Made by a program: the position numbers and the translations under genes
Notes under the pieces: model-generated
Told to the model about the DNA's origin: nothing
Database searches by the model: none
What the model saw: the letters and a program-made list of their open reading frames with translations, nothing else
Shown: positions 12,598 to 23,453 of the stretch, piece after piece
How the letters are laid out: the number at the start of each line of letters is the position of its first letter
Numbering within the stretch: the stretch's first letter is position 1
Source of the DNA: Mantis religiosa
Lineage: Eukaryota; Arthropoda; Insecta; Mantodea; Mantidae
Length of the DNA: 64,000 nucleotides
Direction: 5' to 3'
Assembly: GCA_030765055.1 (NCBI GenBank)
Contig: CM060947.1
Location: 52,555,611 to 52,619,610 of the forward strand

Positions 12598-13935
12598 CTG
12601 AAAAATTCAAGCCGAGATTTGAACCACGGACCCTATGGTCTACAGGATATATGCAAAAATCATAACATCATAAAACAAAGAATTGCTCCAATCTCAGAAA
12701 CTAAATTGCATGATTCACAAAGTGGATTTAGAAATGGGCGTTTCTGCAATGATTGTATTTTCACAATAACACAGATTATGGAGAAACGACGAGAATATAA
12801 TCTACCAACTCTAATAGCTTTTATAGACTATGTAAAAACTTTTGATAAAGTAAAAATAAATCTGCTGTTGGAAATAATGATTAAAAATGGATTTCCTCAA
12901 CATTTAATAGGAAGAGTACAAAGTATGTATATAAATACAAAATTTAAACTGGAGAAATCCATAGAAAAAGATAACCTAGTAGAGATTAATTTAGGACTAA
13001 GACAGGGGTGTCCTTTATCACCTACCCTATTTAATATATATGTATTAATGACGCAGTTTACGATGGCAAACTATGCTCAGAACACATTTTAAAATAAAGA
13101 GGAGAAATGTTGACATATTGCTGTTTCCTGATGACCAGATTTTAATTGCGGGGACGGAAGATAACTTATAAAGAGCCATACATGAATTAAATTATATTAC
13201 AAGAGAATATAATCTTCAAATTTCATATGAAAAAAATGGCTTTTATAGGAACGAACCATTTGAGAGCAAAAATTTGCATGAATGATAAACCCATCCAACA
13301 ACAAAGTTATTTTAATTATCTTGGCTATATTCTACCAGTAATAGAGATTTACAAAACAAAATAAACAAATTCCAAACAATATGTGGCACAACAAAAAGAT
13401 ATTTTAAAAATTGTAATCGTCAAACTTTGTTAAAACTGTATAAAATGATGGCGATCCCAACCCTGCTTTATGGGTGTGAAAACTGGGTCTTGACTATCTC
13501 ACAACAGAAGAAAGCGGAGGCTGCTGAGATGAAATTTCTGAGACAGGTGGCAGATTATAGACTCATAGACAAGAGAAGAAACGAGGATATTAGAGGAGAA
13601 TTGGAAATTCAGAGTCTAAATGAAACAATCATTGCATACAGGCAAAAATGGCAAGATCATGTGCAGAGAATGACCGAAGACCGTACACCACAAATAGTAT
13701 ACAAGTATAAACCTGTAGGTAGAACAAATGTTGGCAGGCCACGAATGATATGGTCCGATCCATTTCCTTGAAGTCGGAACGGGCCACAAGGCTTATAACG
13801 TGATGATGATAATGATGATGATCCTCTGGTCTATGTCCGGTTGCTCTTAACCATTGAGCTACCATGGCTAACACACCAGCATGACACGAAGTTCTCCAAC
13901 TGACTCGTATTCCTCTCATATAGGGGCTCTCATAT
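12598..13935 (-). repeat. SINE type 3 (tRNA-like head), split by a LINE
   Basis: The left piece (12598-12642) contains the complement of a B box (gagatttgaaccacgga). The right piece (13823-13935) contains the complement of an A-box region (cttaaccattgagctacca). Joined, they match the uninterrupted minus-strand copy at 61555-61715 in the same order. Similarity also extends past the tRNA-like part, to a shared ataggggctctc-like block near 13920. Confidence 0.75.
12643..13822 (+). mobile_element. 5'-truncated LINE (DDQ family), copy 2
   Basis: Plus-strand copy of the same LINE family as 7146-8177. Reverse transcriptase blocks visible are QSGFRNGR, the motif A equivalent AFIDYVKTFDKVK (near 12817-12855), LRQGCPLSPTLFNIY (near 12993-13040), and an active-site box LLFPDDQ near 13117-13140. 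After frame changes the C-terminal block MAIPTLLYGCENWVLT follows, with AEMKFLRQV and VGRPRMIW to the stop near 13769. The 3' end is a GATGAT/AAT simple-repeat tail. The flanks cctatggtcta (12632-12642) and cctctggtcta (13823-13833) are a probable 11-bp target duplication with one mismatch. Frameshifts and the PDDQ change make it non-functional. Confidence 0.88.
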
Positions 13936-14428
13936 ACAATGAAATATGCTACATCCCCAAACAGTCATAAAACTTGCTTCAAATAACTCTTCCATTAAAT
14001 CTATCTGCTATCTTAAGTTATGTTGTTTATTTTCACGTCCAAACACGAATAACCAGACAGAAAATGCAATAGTCACCACTGTAGCGACAGAGGGCTCATT
14101 CACTAACCATAGATATATTGGAACTGCATTAACTATGTAGCACACTGTGGAGACGTAACTACAGTTCAAACGTTATTTAAAATTTGTCGACAACTTTTTT
14201 TTCGAAGTAACAAATACTAGCACATTTAAAGATTGTCAAGGTATTGAAATAGATACCTACTTCTCTTATATAGGCCTTAATTCCAAAATTAACGAAACTA
14301 AATACCTGCATACTGCACGAACTGTGTTTTCATATTTAAAAAATTTGACATTACAATTTTTGGGACAAAAACTTTCATAACTTAAGTACCCGTGAAGTTT
14401 AACCCAAGTTTTCATCATCAGCCATATC
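13936..14428. other. No gene or known element seen
   Basis: AT-rich sequence without recognised coding or repeat content. Confidence 0.5.
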
Positions 14429-14666
14429 GCCCGCCTCTGTAGCATGGTGTTAGCATGTCTGCCTCACAGTCAAAAGGTCCTGAGTTCGAATTTTTGTCAG
14501 GGTGAACTATATGGATAAGGATTTTATGGGGGTTTTCCCTCATCCTTTAGCATGAATATCTATGGATTGATCTAAAGATAGCTCTCTAAGCTCTGTGGAT
14601 CATTTGAGAATCATTTCAGCCATTTCATTCATAGTCTGATATGACAAAATTGGAGGACGTCAATTG
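14429..14666 (+). repeat. SINE type 1 (tRNA-derived), plus copy
   Basis: The tRNA-like head starts gcccgcctctgtagcatggt (A-box region), followed about 50 bases on by the B box gagttcgaattt. The body holds gataagg, a ccctcatcctt block, and a conserved tail with ttcattcatagtctgatatg and ggaggacgtcaatt. The same order occurs in about ten places in this window on both strands. Pol III internal promoter boxes are visible, but the copy is diverged. Confidence 0.85.
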
Positions 14667-14892
14667 AGGTGAATGGCATATTAATTGGCAGTACATGTTC
14701 AAAGGCAATATTACATAAATATTTTCAACACAAACACTATTTGGAAATATTTATTCCTTAAATTAAGGAAAACTGAAGCAGTTTTCGTAATATTCCCTAA
14801 ATTCAAACGCAAAATCTTTTAAAAATACTAACAAAATTCCAACTAAAAACCTTTTTTTTCCTCTAAATAATATCTGTAAGTTTGCGCCCGCT

Positions 14893-14977
14893 GGTGTGTG
14901 TGTGTTTGTGTGTGTGTGTTTGTGTGTGTGTTTGTGTGTGTGTGTGTGTTTGTGTGTGTGTGTTTGTGTGTGTGTGT
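14893..14977. repeat. TG microsatellite with TTTG interruptions
   Basis: An 85-base (TG)n tract with regularly spaced TTTG variants. It produces a meaningless His/Thr-rich open frame on the minus strand. Confidence 0.97.
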
Positions 14978-15338
14978 CAGAGATAGGAACCCTTTCCAAA
15001 GCTTTTACACGAAAATAAATAAAAATTTTCCTGCACAAATTAGTTATTGTGATTAAAATTTAATATATTTCAAATAGTATAATAAAAAATAAAGTGCAAT
15101 TCCTGCGAATAGCCCCTGAAGTCCTGTTCATTGTAATATAATATATAAAGGATTGTGGCCCCCTTTCGGGAGGTCCGGGTTCAATTCCCATGGCAGGCTA
15201 CCTGACCTATGGGTTTTTCCGGGTATTTTTCTGGGTGAATGCTGGATATTTTAATTACATCCTCCGAATTTCCTGCCTCTCCATTTCATTTCCATTATCA
15301 TTTCTCATCAACTCTCATCTGCTGGTCTCTTTCAGAGT

Positions 15339-15835
15339 TTAGCCCAGAGGTTCTACTCCCATTAGTCCTGAACCCGTAGGAACTGGACCCCGGCCTCCTT
15401 CAACCAGGGAGTATCCGAGCTGTCCCAAGAGCGCTCGGTGTCCTCCGAGGTGCTTTCCATAGGGCAAGACCTAGAGACTAACAAGCCCCCCCATCTGGTC
15501 CTATGGACTCAAGACGGGATGGAAGTGGATACGCCACTTACGCGCGTCAACACTCAAGGTGAAGACTACCGAAAAACCTCGGTAGGGCCGCCTGGTGATC
15601 TAGCACACCTTCTACTAGCTTTGCAGGCTAGTACCCGGGAGACTTAATGGCTTCCCTCAACCCCGTCCGAAGACGTACCAGATTCCCACGGGTTTCGGGA
15701 ACACACTGCCCCCTCGAGTCCATCCCAATCCGAACAACTCCCGAAGGAGGGGCTCGGCTGTTCGGCCCGAGGTTCCTCTAGTAACGTCAGAGGTACCACG
15801 AGTGCTAGGGGTCCGCAGCGCCCGCACTTTGGCAG
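15339..15835. mobile_element. 497-bp GC-rich insertion with 15-bp target duplication
   Basis: The 15-mer ggtctctttcagagt occurs at 15324-15338 and again at 15836-15850. The other SINE type 4 copies have only one equivalent (near 18973 and 52930) and run straight through. The insert begins ttagcccagaggttctac and ends cccgcactttggcag. It is strikingly GC-rich for this window, has no long A tail, no obvious A or B boxes and no convincing coding frame. I do not recognise the family. A 15-bp duplication fits target-primed insertion, but the missing tail is odd. Confidence 0.75.
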
Positions 15836-16197
15836 GGTCTCTTTCAGAGTAGAAAGTGCGGGAGTCTCGGTGTTGCATGGCAGGATGATACGCTTAAACG
15901 CTTCCTCCTTAGGTAGGACGGTCTCCGGTTTGCGGGTCGTTCTATTGGGCCCTTTCAGGATCACGGTGGGTGGGATACCGTTTCTGCTGTCCTACCGAGG
16001 AGTTTAGAACTGGTAAATGTAGGGAGCTGCTCTCTGCACTGTCGTAACTTCTTGGGACAGTCGCTCTTTGTGTCCTCTCACCTCATCCTGCCTCCTGGGG
16101 ATGCCTCACTTGGAATAGGTACAACAGATCAAGACTGATCGCAGTTCTGAATACCCTCCGCAGTAATCCAATCCAAAGAAAGTTTATCTCGATTAGC

Positions 16198-16276
16198 AAG
16201 AAGAAGAAGAAGAAGAAGAAGAAGAAGAAGAAGAAGAAGAAGAAGAAGAAGAAGAAGAAGAAGAAGAAGAAGAAGA
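16198..16276. repeat. AAG microsatellite
   Basis: About 26 uninterrupted AAG units at the 3' end of the SINE type 4 copy, probably grown from its tail. Confidence 0.97.
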
Positions 16277-17845
16277 AAAGGAATATGTATTAGAGAGAGT
16301 AGAGACAGTTATGTCAATGTAATACGTCAGATTTTAAAAATAGTAGTTTTATTTCTAAAACTCAGAAATTTAGTTCATTACTACATTAAATCCATATGAC
16401 AAAATAGATACTCGTGGTGCAATTTATTTTAATTGAGTTATTAGAAGGAGAGTTAAAACACATAATCCATAAAAGATGAAACTTCTAGACGAGTATTTGC
16501 TCTTGTTTGCAAAAATTGTATGTTACACCTATTTGACTTCGATATAGAATTTTATAAGAATATTTATTTTGTGTGGATCCATTGTCATCTCATCCTCTAA
16601 ACGTTTGTTTTAAAACTCGACTTACTGTATCTTTTAAAGCTTCACTGAATATCCTCGAGTGTATTCTGTTTAATCACTAAAGGGACATTTGGAAATGCTT
16701 TTAACGTATTTAGTGTCCGGCTGGATAAAACCATTCACATTTAATTTGGCCGTGGTTTAATTTACCTTTTACGTCCACGTACTGGCGAATCCATTACCCT
16801 CAAAGAACACATCACCTTTTTCAAGTTTCCCAAAATAATGCATTTTAAATTTTAAACATTATAAATATAACCCACCCTCCTAAATTACCCTTTATGAGGA
16901 AAAGGTTTCCAAAATTTTATTTTCTTAGAAAGTTTTATTACAAATAAACATGGTCTGATATATTTTCATGAAATATTAAATGCATTTCTGGAATTTTCTG
17001 GGAAGTACCTTTGAAGTTCTCTTTATTCTAAATGACTTTTGCATGACTACTAAGGGAACAAAATGATAAATATAAGGGGAAATAAGAAACTCCAAGAGGC
17101 ATTAGTTAATTATGTAAATTTTATATAAAGCTTAATGAGATATTAAACTATTCATTAAATTGGTTGATATTTCTTGGCATTATTTTAAATTTTCAAATAT
17201 TCCTCTTTTCTAAAATTTGAAATTATTATTATTTTCTTTTACTATGCTGAGTGCCCAACAAAAATGCAGGAAATTGTGATTATTTTCTACAATAATAGCA
17301 ACTGTATGTGCAATAATGTGTGTGATGTGCAATTGTACAGTCTATCCTGCTGTGTGGAAGACAAAGGGAATCATTTTGAGCACCTTCATCGATTATGAAT
17401 ATTCGAGTAAAGTATAAATGAAAATACGTGTATCCAACTCATATTGCAGAATTTAGAAGAAATTTCCTGCTTTTTATGAGGCACCCTATATAAAGAACAT
17501 TCACTCGAATGGACATTAAGTTTACAATGTTTCACTTTCTTCTGCTGTACTCGGAGATAGCTTGCCCTCTGTTGACAGATTTCTATGTTTTACACTGGTT
17601 CCCGCATAGTTCACAAGAACAACTTTCACACGGCTCTGTTTATATAGTTTATGGTAGAAACCATGAGTCACTAGTTTTATGACGATATGTCTCTGGGGTT
17701 GATTTTCTTTGATCCGGATCTTTCCAGTATTGCACTACAGGTGTAGAAGTCCTCGTGGATCTCCCTCGTCATTTATCTATTCTGAAACTTCCTCATGCGG
17801 GCCAGTAGATGGCAGCAGATTGATACCGAAATTAAGGTTTGCCAT
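16277..17845. other. AT-rich DNA with old dispersed repeat
   Basis: No gene seen. The part near 16880-17060 matches the AT-rich dispersed repeat seen near 24180-24280, 35640-35820, 45760-45990 and 60330-60450. The shared signature is ttctaaatgacttttgcat following a ttgaagttct-like block. Confidence 0.55.
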
Positions 17846-18505
17846 AAGTAAAGAATCATGATGGATTTCAAAGGAATGTTGGTTCTTTGTTACAACACGT
17901 GCAAGGGCAGTTGAGTCGAATTGCAGTTGAGGGGGGGGGGGGAGTTGTTATAACAAAAGCAATGTAAGAAACAGTGTCCTTAGCAAATTTCTAAAGGGGA
18001 GCACTTGACTTCTTGTATAGGGCATTCTTCGGATCCTTCATAAAGGCGACAAAATAGCCACAAAGGAATCTTTGGTTGAAAAGAGGGCTTTCAGAAAGTG
18101 AAAGTGACACATACACCCACGCGCAGATGTGGAGGACAGTCTTCGGCGTGGAGCCGATTAGAGCAGTCTGAGGCGTGAGGGCGATTAGGGCAGTCCTCTT
18201 GTTCTGTCTTAGGCCAGGCATACCAGAAAGGAGAGAATATATTTGTCGGTTCATATATATGTGAGGAACGAATAAAGTTTATCGAGTAATAAACATTTTG
18301 CCGTCAGTAACTCTAAACAGGGATATTGGTAACCCTTGGTCGGCAACTTCAATTTCGATGTTCTGAAAAAAGAAGCAGTAAATAAATAAGTTTGAAACGG
18401 GCATTGCAATGTCATTAAAATATCCTTCTCACACATATCCACGCATACCCTGTGATTAACCTCATTGTTTTACCCTGAGCTAAACAAAATTGCTTCAAAC
18501 TGTAG
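17846..18505. repeat. Dispersed repeat X, copy 2 (uninterrupted)
   Basis: Colinear with 6968-7145 plus 8178-8620. It begins near atggatttcaaaggaatgtt and ends near catatccacgcataccctg. It contains a 13-base G run near 17930, an imperfect tandem duplication around 18140-18200 (gattagagcagtct and gattagggcagtcc), and an aataaag block. This copy lacks the LINE and so serves as the empty-site reference. Confidence 0.75.
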
Positions 18506-18603
18506 CCTCAACGTAGAACTCTTTGTTCGCCATTAAATTTGCTTCAAGATATATCAGACGTATGTCTTCCAATAAGACATACTCATAAATATGTAAAATA
18601 ATG

Positions 18604-18690
18604 GGCAATAAATATGTATAATAAATATATATAATAAATATATATAATAATATATAATAAATAATAACACTATATAATAAATAATAAATA
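18604..18690. repeat. AT-only tandem repeat (aataaatata units)
   Basis: Irregular tandem units of aataaatatat and ataataaata. Confidence 0.85.
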
Positions 18691-18781
18691 ATGGGTATTT
18701 CATGGACATATAAGCTTAATGCAGTTTCAAAGCCATTACATAATACCAGCTGTTAAAAGATTTAACTGTCGTTTAACTTAA

Positions 18782-19425
18782 CCGATGGGCATGACTCAGG
18801 CGGTTAGGTCTGTGGCCCCCATTCGGGAGGTACAGGTTCGATTCCCGTGGCCGACTTACCTGACCCAAGGGCTTTTTGGGGTCTTCCCGGGTCAGCAGGC
18901 GAATGCTGGGTAGGTTAATTACATCCGCCTATTTTTCCGTCCCTTCATTTCACATCATCTCTCACCTGGTGGTTTCTTTCGGTTTAGAAGTGTCGGCGGG
19001 AGTCTCGGTGGTGCATGGTGGAATGTTATGCTCTGAGGAGCACTATATCCTCCGACGGGACGGTCTTCGGTCTCCCAGCCGGCCTAGTGGGCCGATTCAG
19101 GAAAGCGGAGACGGGATATAGGTTATGCAAGCCTACTTGGAGTATCCCTCTCTAAAGGGGAGGCTTCCAGTGTCCGAACGGTTCTCATGACTGTTTCGGG
19201 TTCATGGTAGATTGGATGACGATTATCATAAATTCACCGCTGAGGACCTTCTATCTAGTATTGTAGGGACTCCGCCCTCTGTACTCTAGTGACTCCTTGG
19301 GGTTGGCAGCCCTCTATCTCTCTCCCATCATTCTCTCTCTTGATGTGCCCCACTTGGAGGCTTAGGTACAAAAGACCAGTCTGGTCGAGGTACCGCACCC
19401 CCTCCGAACAATTCAATCCCTTTGC
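18782..19425 (+). repeat. SINE type 4, best full-length copy
   Basis: The tRNA-like head reads gactcaggcggttaggtctg (A-box region), then gtacaggttcgattcccgtg (B box). The body carries gaatgctgggtaggttaatt, a gtcggcgggagtctcggtgg block and a ccccacttggaggcttaggt block near the end. It is about 640 bases. Open frames inside it are incidental to its higher GC content. Confidence 0.8.
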
Positions 19426-20475
19426 TTAATTTTGTTGTGTTCTCCCGCTTTCATTATACAATGAACTGTGTAATAAAATAATTTGTACTAATGCATATTT
19501 TCATTATCTTAAAATAGAAGAACAATTTTAGTAACTTGTTGCCAAATGTGAATGTAGTAATTTTGTTGAAAAATGAGAAGACAAAGAATTGTGAAACATC
19601 TCATAAATTTCTATACTAAATCCTTTTATGAAGTATAGTATTTCTCTGCTTAATAATATAAGTGGTTGGAAAGCAGAACATGCCCAAATATTTTGATGCG
19701 CACAATATGTTTTTAATGTCTCTTCTACTTCAAGTTATATCGCAAGGTTCGTTGACAGAACTGTAACGTAATGAACTTCGTTGAACAAAATTCGCCAGCA
19801 GAAACAAAACTTCTGGCCATAAAGACGGTTTGATCTTCATCTGCAGTACTACATAAAGGATGTTGGGAACAATGGGTCCATAATAAGGGGGTTAACATTA
19901 AAATGCTGTGTCTCATTACGGCACAGCTCTAAAAAGATTTGATGACCTCCCTCAAAGGACGGAGTTTGATGAGGAGTCGAGGATGGCATTAAAACTGTAA
20001 TCCTGGACCTTAACAAGTGCCGAAATGATCTCACAGAGGGCCTCCTAACAGGATCAGTTCAAAAAGGGAATTCTGCTACCTTTTTGAAGGTCCTTGAAAA
20101 TAATGTTGTGCACTTCATCACCTTGTTTCTACGATAAGTTGAGATCGAGAGATACGTTTTCATTGTAAGTTGTATTTACAGGGGTATCTATAATCAAAAT
20201 ATGAACTACATTGACTTACTTATTCTTAAACCTACAGTAATTTAAGCGATAGTCAAAATTGCTAAAAGCTAATAGCTGATACAGAAATATTCATTGGTAA
20301 CATAGTTTTATACATAAATGTTATCGCGATATATAAACAGTTGCAATAAATCCTTTTCGTGTGTTTACTTCAATGCACATGTAAGACGCATGAATTAGAA
20401 AAGTCATCATCTAGGTAGATTAAGAGTTGAGGAAAAGGTTCTAAGTCAGTGTAGCTAAGTTAATTAGTATTATGT
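19426..20475. other. Unclassified DNA, no gene recognised
   Basis: Minus-strand frames at 19725-20034 are open for about 60 codons each in two overlapping frames with protein-like composition. I cannot match them to a family, and they could be a very decayed element. Confidence 0.5.
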
Positions 20476-20735
20476 TGAACTCAGGCAGAAAGTTTTCAGT
20501 CTGCCTTTCCGAATCTCGTCCTACACATGGTTAATGTGAAATAAGTATATATTTTATGTGAGTCAGCTGCACAGTTAGCGTCTCGCTGGCACGTTGCAAT
20601 GGTAGCTCAGTAGTTAAGAGCAACCGACGTTGACTGGGAGATCCGTGGTTCAATTCCTGACTATCGCTTTGAAGTTTTCAGTCTGGCTCTACCTTTCCGT
20701 CTTACACATGGTTAGTGTAAAATAATTTCCATCAT
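20476..20735 (+). repeat. SINE type 3, full head plus a duplicated 3' part
   Basis: The tRNA-like head near 20597-20665 reads atggtagctcagtagttaag and then gtggttcaattcctga. It is followed by a 3' part with aagttttcagtctgg and cttacacatggttagtg (20670-20735). A second copy of just that 3' part lies upstream at about 20485-20546. The upstream piece is either an older truncated copy or a partial duplication. Confidence 0.75.
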
Positions 20736-20926
20736 TTGAGCCAATTTATCTTAAATATTAAGTACAAAAGTGTTACTTCACAAGATTCTCTCTAGCTTGT
20801 AACTAATAGAGAAGCGATTGTATTACACCCAAAAATTTTATATTGGTATTTCACCAGAAAAGCATGTTTGAGGTCTTCTGAGGAATAAAATAGTATATTG
20901 GTGCTAACAACTTTAAGTGACGTTCT

Positions 20927-21211
20927 GGCACTGTAGCTCAGTCGTTAGAGCATCTGCCTTATGTGCAAGGGGCCACGGGTTCGATCTACGGTTGCGAATG
21001 GGGACTTTTCTCCAACCAGGATGATTCCCCATCTTCCCTATATTCTGGAAGTATGAATGAGAGTGCGAATCTGTGCGTGCTCTAATGATTAAAATACAAA
21101 TTACAAGCAATCCAAAGAATACGATTAACACCATCGATATGTTCCAAAGGAGAACGACCACCGATATGATCATTGCAGTGAAAGGCGGAACAAAAAAGTG
21201 GAACAAAAACC
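20927..21211 (+). repeat. SINE type 2 (tRNA-derived), plus copy
   Basis: Head: actgtagctcagtcgttaga (A box) and cgggttcgatctacgg (B box). The body has a ggggacttttctccaacc block, a gaagtatgaatgagagtgcg block, then ttccaaaggagaacgaccac and gatatgatcattgcag near the 3' end. The same order occurs on the minus strand at 28539-28826. Confidence 0.88.
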
Positions 21212-22684
21212 TTTAAATCATACTTACGAGGTCCAGAATGTATATTGGAAGTACGAAGCTCGCAGGGCATTCCAGATCTAAAGTAACTTCCAGTTCCTGG
21301 TTAGCCAATTACTTTTTGCAATACTTGAGAACACCGTAAAAAGAAATAATAGATCAAAATTGCTTCTCCATAATTTTTTGTACCTTAAGAAAAATTAATG
21401 AATTGAATGTGAACAAATGAAGGGCTACTTTTAAATTATATAGACAAAGCCATCTTATCAATTCTTTTGTTAATGAATTCATTAAAGGAATACATGTCTT
21501 AGTCGCTAGGTTATTTGTTTATGTAGCCGAACTGAATCTTTCGATTTTGATGGTTATTATAAAGCAGTAAAATTTGAAAAAATGAGTGACATTGCCATTA
21601 GTAGCTCAGGATTCAGCATTTCATCACTTTTACCAGCGAAGTCGAATGAAATGGTCCATCTCATGAAGCATCTATTACTCTTTCTTCAGATAGGCCTAAT
21701 CATTTTTATAATTCATATGAAAATCTAGGTTCCACTTCAAGATGTACTGAAGTCATAAAAAGAATTGAATCGCTTTTTAATGTTAACAACATGATCAATG
21801 CTCATTAAGTATTTCAAACAATAAATAATTCATACGTTTGTATATTTTGCCAAGGATTCGTTCAATAACATATGTTTTGGTTACTATGTTGTTGGATATT
21901 ACGTCATTTCCTATTGGCACTGTAAGTATTATTGAATATGTGTTACTTCCTACTGTATCGTAAGCATTAATACCCTCTTTTATCCTTGTTGCTATGACAA
22001 TTGCCAAATGAATTGTAATTTTAATTTACACAATCATATACCTGATAAAATGAGAAACTTAAAAGTCAAATATTCCAGAAAGGCAATTTTAAGAAAAGGT
22101 CGATTGAGTGTGTGTCTTTTAAAAGCATAACTTTAAAGTGAAATGTCCGATTATATTTAAGATTTTCATCTTCCAGGCATTTGACACACAAATTTTCACG
22201 TAAATCTCCACATAAAACCATCATTTTTAAAATGTTTAATGTTCTCAAAATAACTCTAACGATTTAATGTAGTTTATGTGGTTTTGTATCACGAGAAGCC
22301 ATTAGAGAGAAATATTAGAGATGTCTTCAAAATATACAGTTTGTTTCAAGTAACTTCTTCTGTGGCTTTAGTCATTTGCGAAATATTCGTTATTATGTGT
22401 TTGAGTTTCAATAATAGGTTATTCTCTGAAAGATTTGTCGCTGTTTCATGGCTATTCGTGATGTGGAAACAATGCAATTTACAGGCAGGTATATAATGGC
22501 ATCTGTTTTCTGTATCCCGCTTGTATTTAAAACGAAATGTGTAATGCAAATATTTATGCAAACCTTATTTTGATTAACTGTAATAGATAGGAAAATAGAC
22601 TTTCGTTGGAGCTTTTTATGTAGTTGGTGTACTAAAATAAGTACCTTTTATCTAGTGATAGATCGCTCATAAGAATCGTTGTAA
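21212..22684. other. AT-rich DNA, no gene recognised
   Basis: No coding or mobile element call. A short block near 22520 (ttaaaacgaaatgtgtaatg) recurs near 59060, suggesting an old shared repeat. Confidence 0.5.
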
Positions 22685-23453
22685 GAATCATTACTAACAC
22701 CCACACCAGATGCTCCTGTAAAGATCTTTTTACAAGATTGAAGATATTAACGCTTCCTTGCATGTATATATTCTCGATCCTAAAATTCTTTGTATGCCAT
22801 CGTGCCTTATTTGCAACAAATAATGTAATTCACAAAATAAACACTAGACAAAAGTATAATATCCATTATCCCAGTGCTAAACTTTCTTGCTTTCAGAAAG
22901 GTGTGTATTATGAAACTATCAAAATATTTGGCGCACTTCCTAATGTTCTCAAAGAAAAGGTTGATAATTTCGGTGCTTTTAAAAAAGCTGTTAGAGAGTA
23001 CCTTTGCTCAAAATCTTTTTATTCTGTACAAGATTATCTGAATGACAAATTATCCTGATAATGCTTCTGTAGCTCTGTAAGTAGTATTTAACTATTCCAA
23101 TGACAAATCATTACTTATAAATATTTGATGCAAGCTGAAAGTTTATTTTTAATCTATATGTATTTAATAAATGACAAGAATGGTATCCATTGCAAAAAGG
23201 TTGAGACGTACTGGCATAAACCAAGTGAAAGCTGGTTTAAAAAGTGTTTCATTTTGTATCATATATAATTATCCCTGCTTTGTTTTCCATATTGTTGTTC
23301 ATATTGCCCGTGTACTATAATATGTCTTATGTTAACTTTTGTACATATATATGCTATTAAACGTTATACCTCTGGACATGTTCAATGTTCACAGCCTTTT
23401 CTGGCTACAAGTGAACCTACTGAACGCAAATCAATCTAATCTAATCTAATCTT
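22685..23453 (+). mobile_element. LINE 3' end, second family (CR1/Jockey-like C-terminus)
   Basis: An intact 3' frame of about 110 codons ends at 23058. The visible order is CRDLFTRLKILTLPCMYI, a TRQKYNIHYP block, KLSCFQKGVYYETIKIFGAL, then FKKAVREYLCSKSFYSVQDYL. This arrangement is the usual C-terminal end of a group of insect non-LTR retrotransposon reverse transcriptases. The catalytic palm is missing, so the copy is strongly 5'-truncated. After about 380 bases of untranslated region it ends in an AATCT tandem tail (23436-23453). Family recognition is good; clade is uncertain. Confidence 0.75.

Larger units (their letters stand above)
15151..16276 (+). repeat. SINE type 4 (long, tRNA-like head), copy with nested insert
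   Basis: The head contains gtggccccctttcgggaggt and the B-box-like gggttcaattcccatgg. The body contains ctggatattttaattacatc, cctctccatttcatttcc and, after the insert, gggagtctcggtgttgcatgg. This order matches 18782-19425 and 52815-53275. The 3' end runs into an AAG array at 16198-16276. The copy is interrupted at 15339-15835 by a separate insertion flanked by 15-bp direct repeats. Without it the unit is roughly 630 bases, long for a SINE. Confidence 0.8.

Noticed and set aside
14763..15038. His/Thr-repeat protein on the minus strand
   Set aside because: Entirely due to the TG microsatellite with TTTG variants.
15438..15964. Overlapping frames on both strands in GC-rich sequence
   Set aside because: They lie within the 497-bp insertion and SINE type 4, have no recognised motif, and are explained by GC content.
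20597..20665. Possible functional tRNA genes at the SINE heads (also 20927-21000, 18782-18850, 54390-54450)
   Set aside because: A and B boxes are present, but the acceptor stems do not pair convincingly by eye and each is followed by a conserved SINE body, so they are SINE heads.
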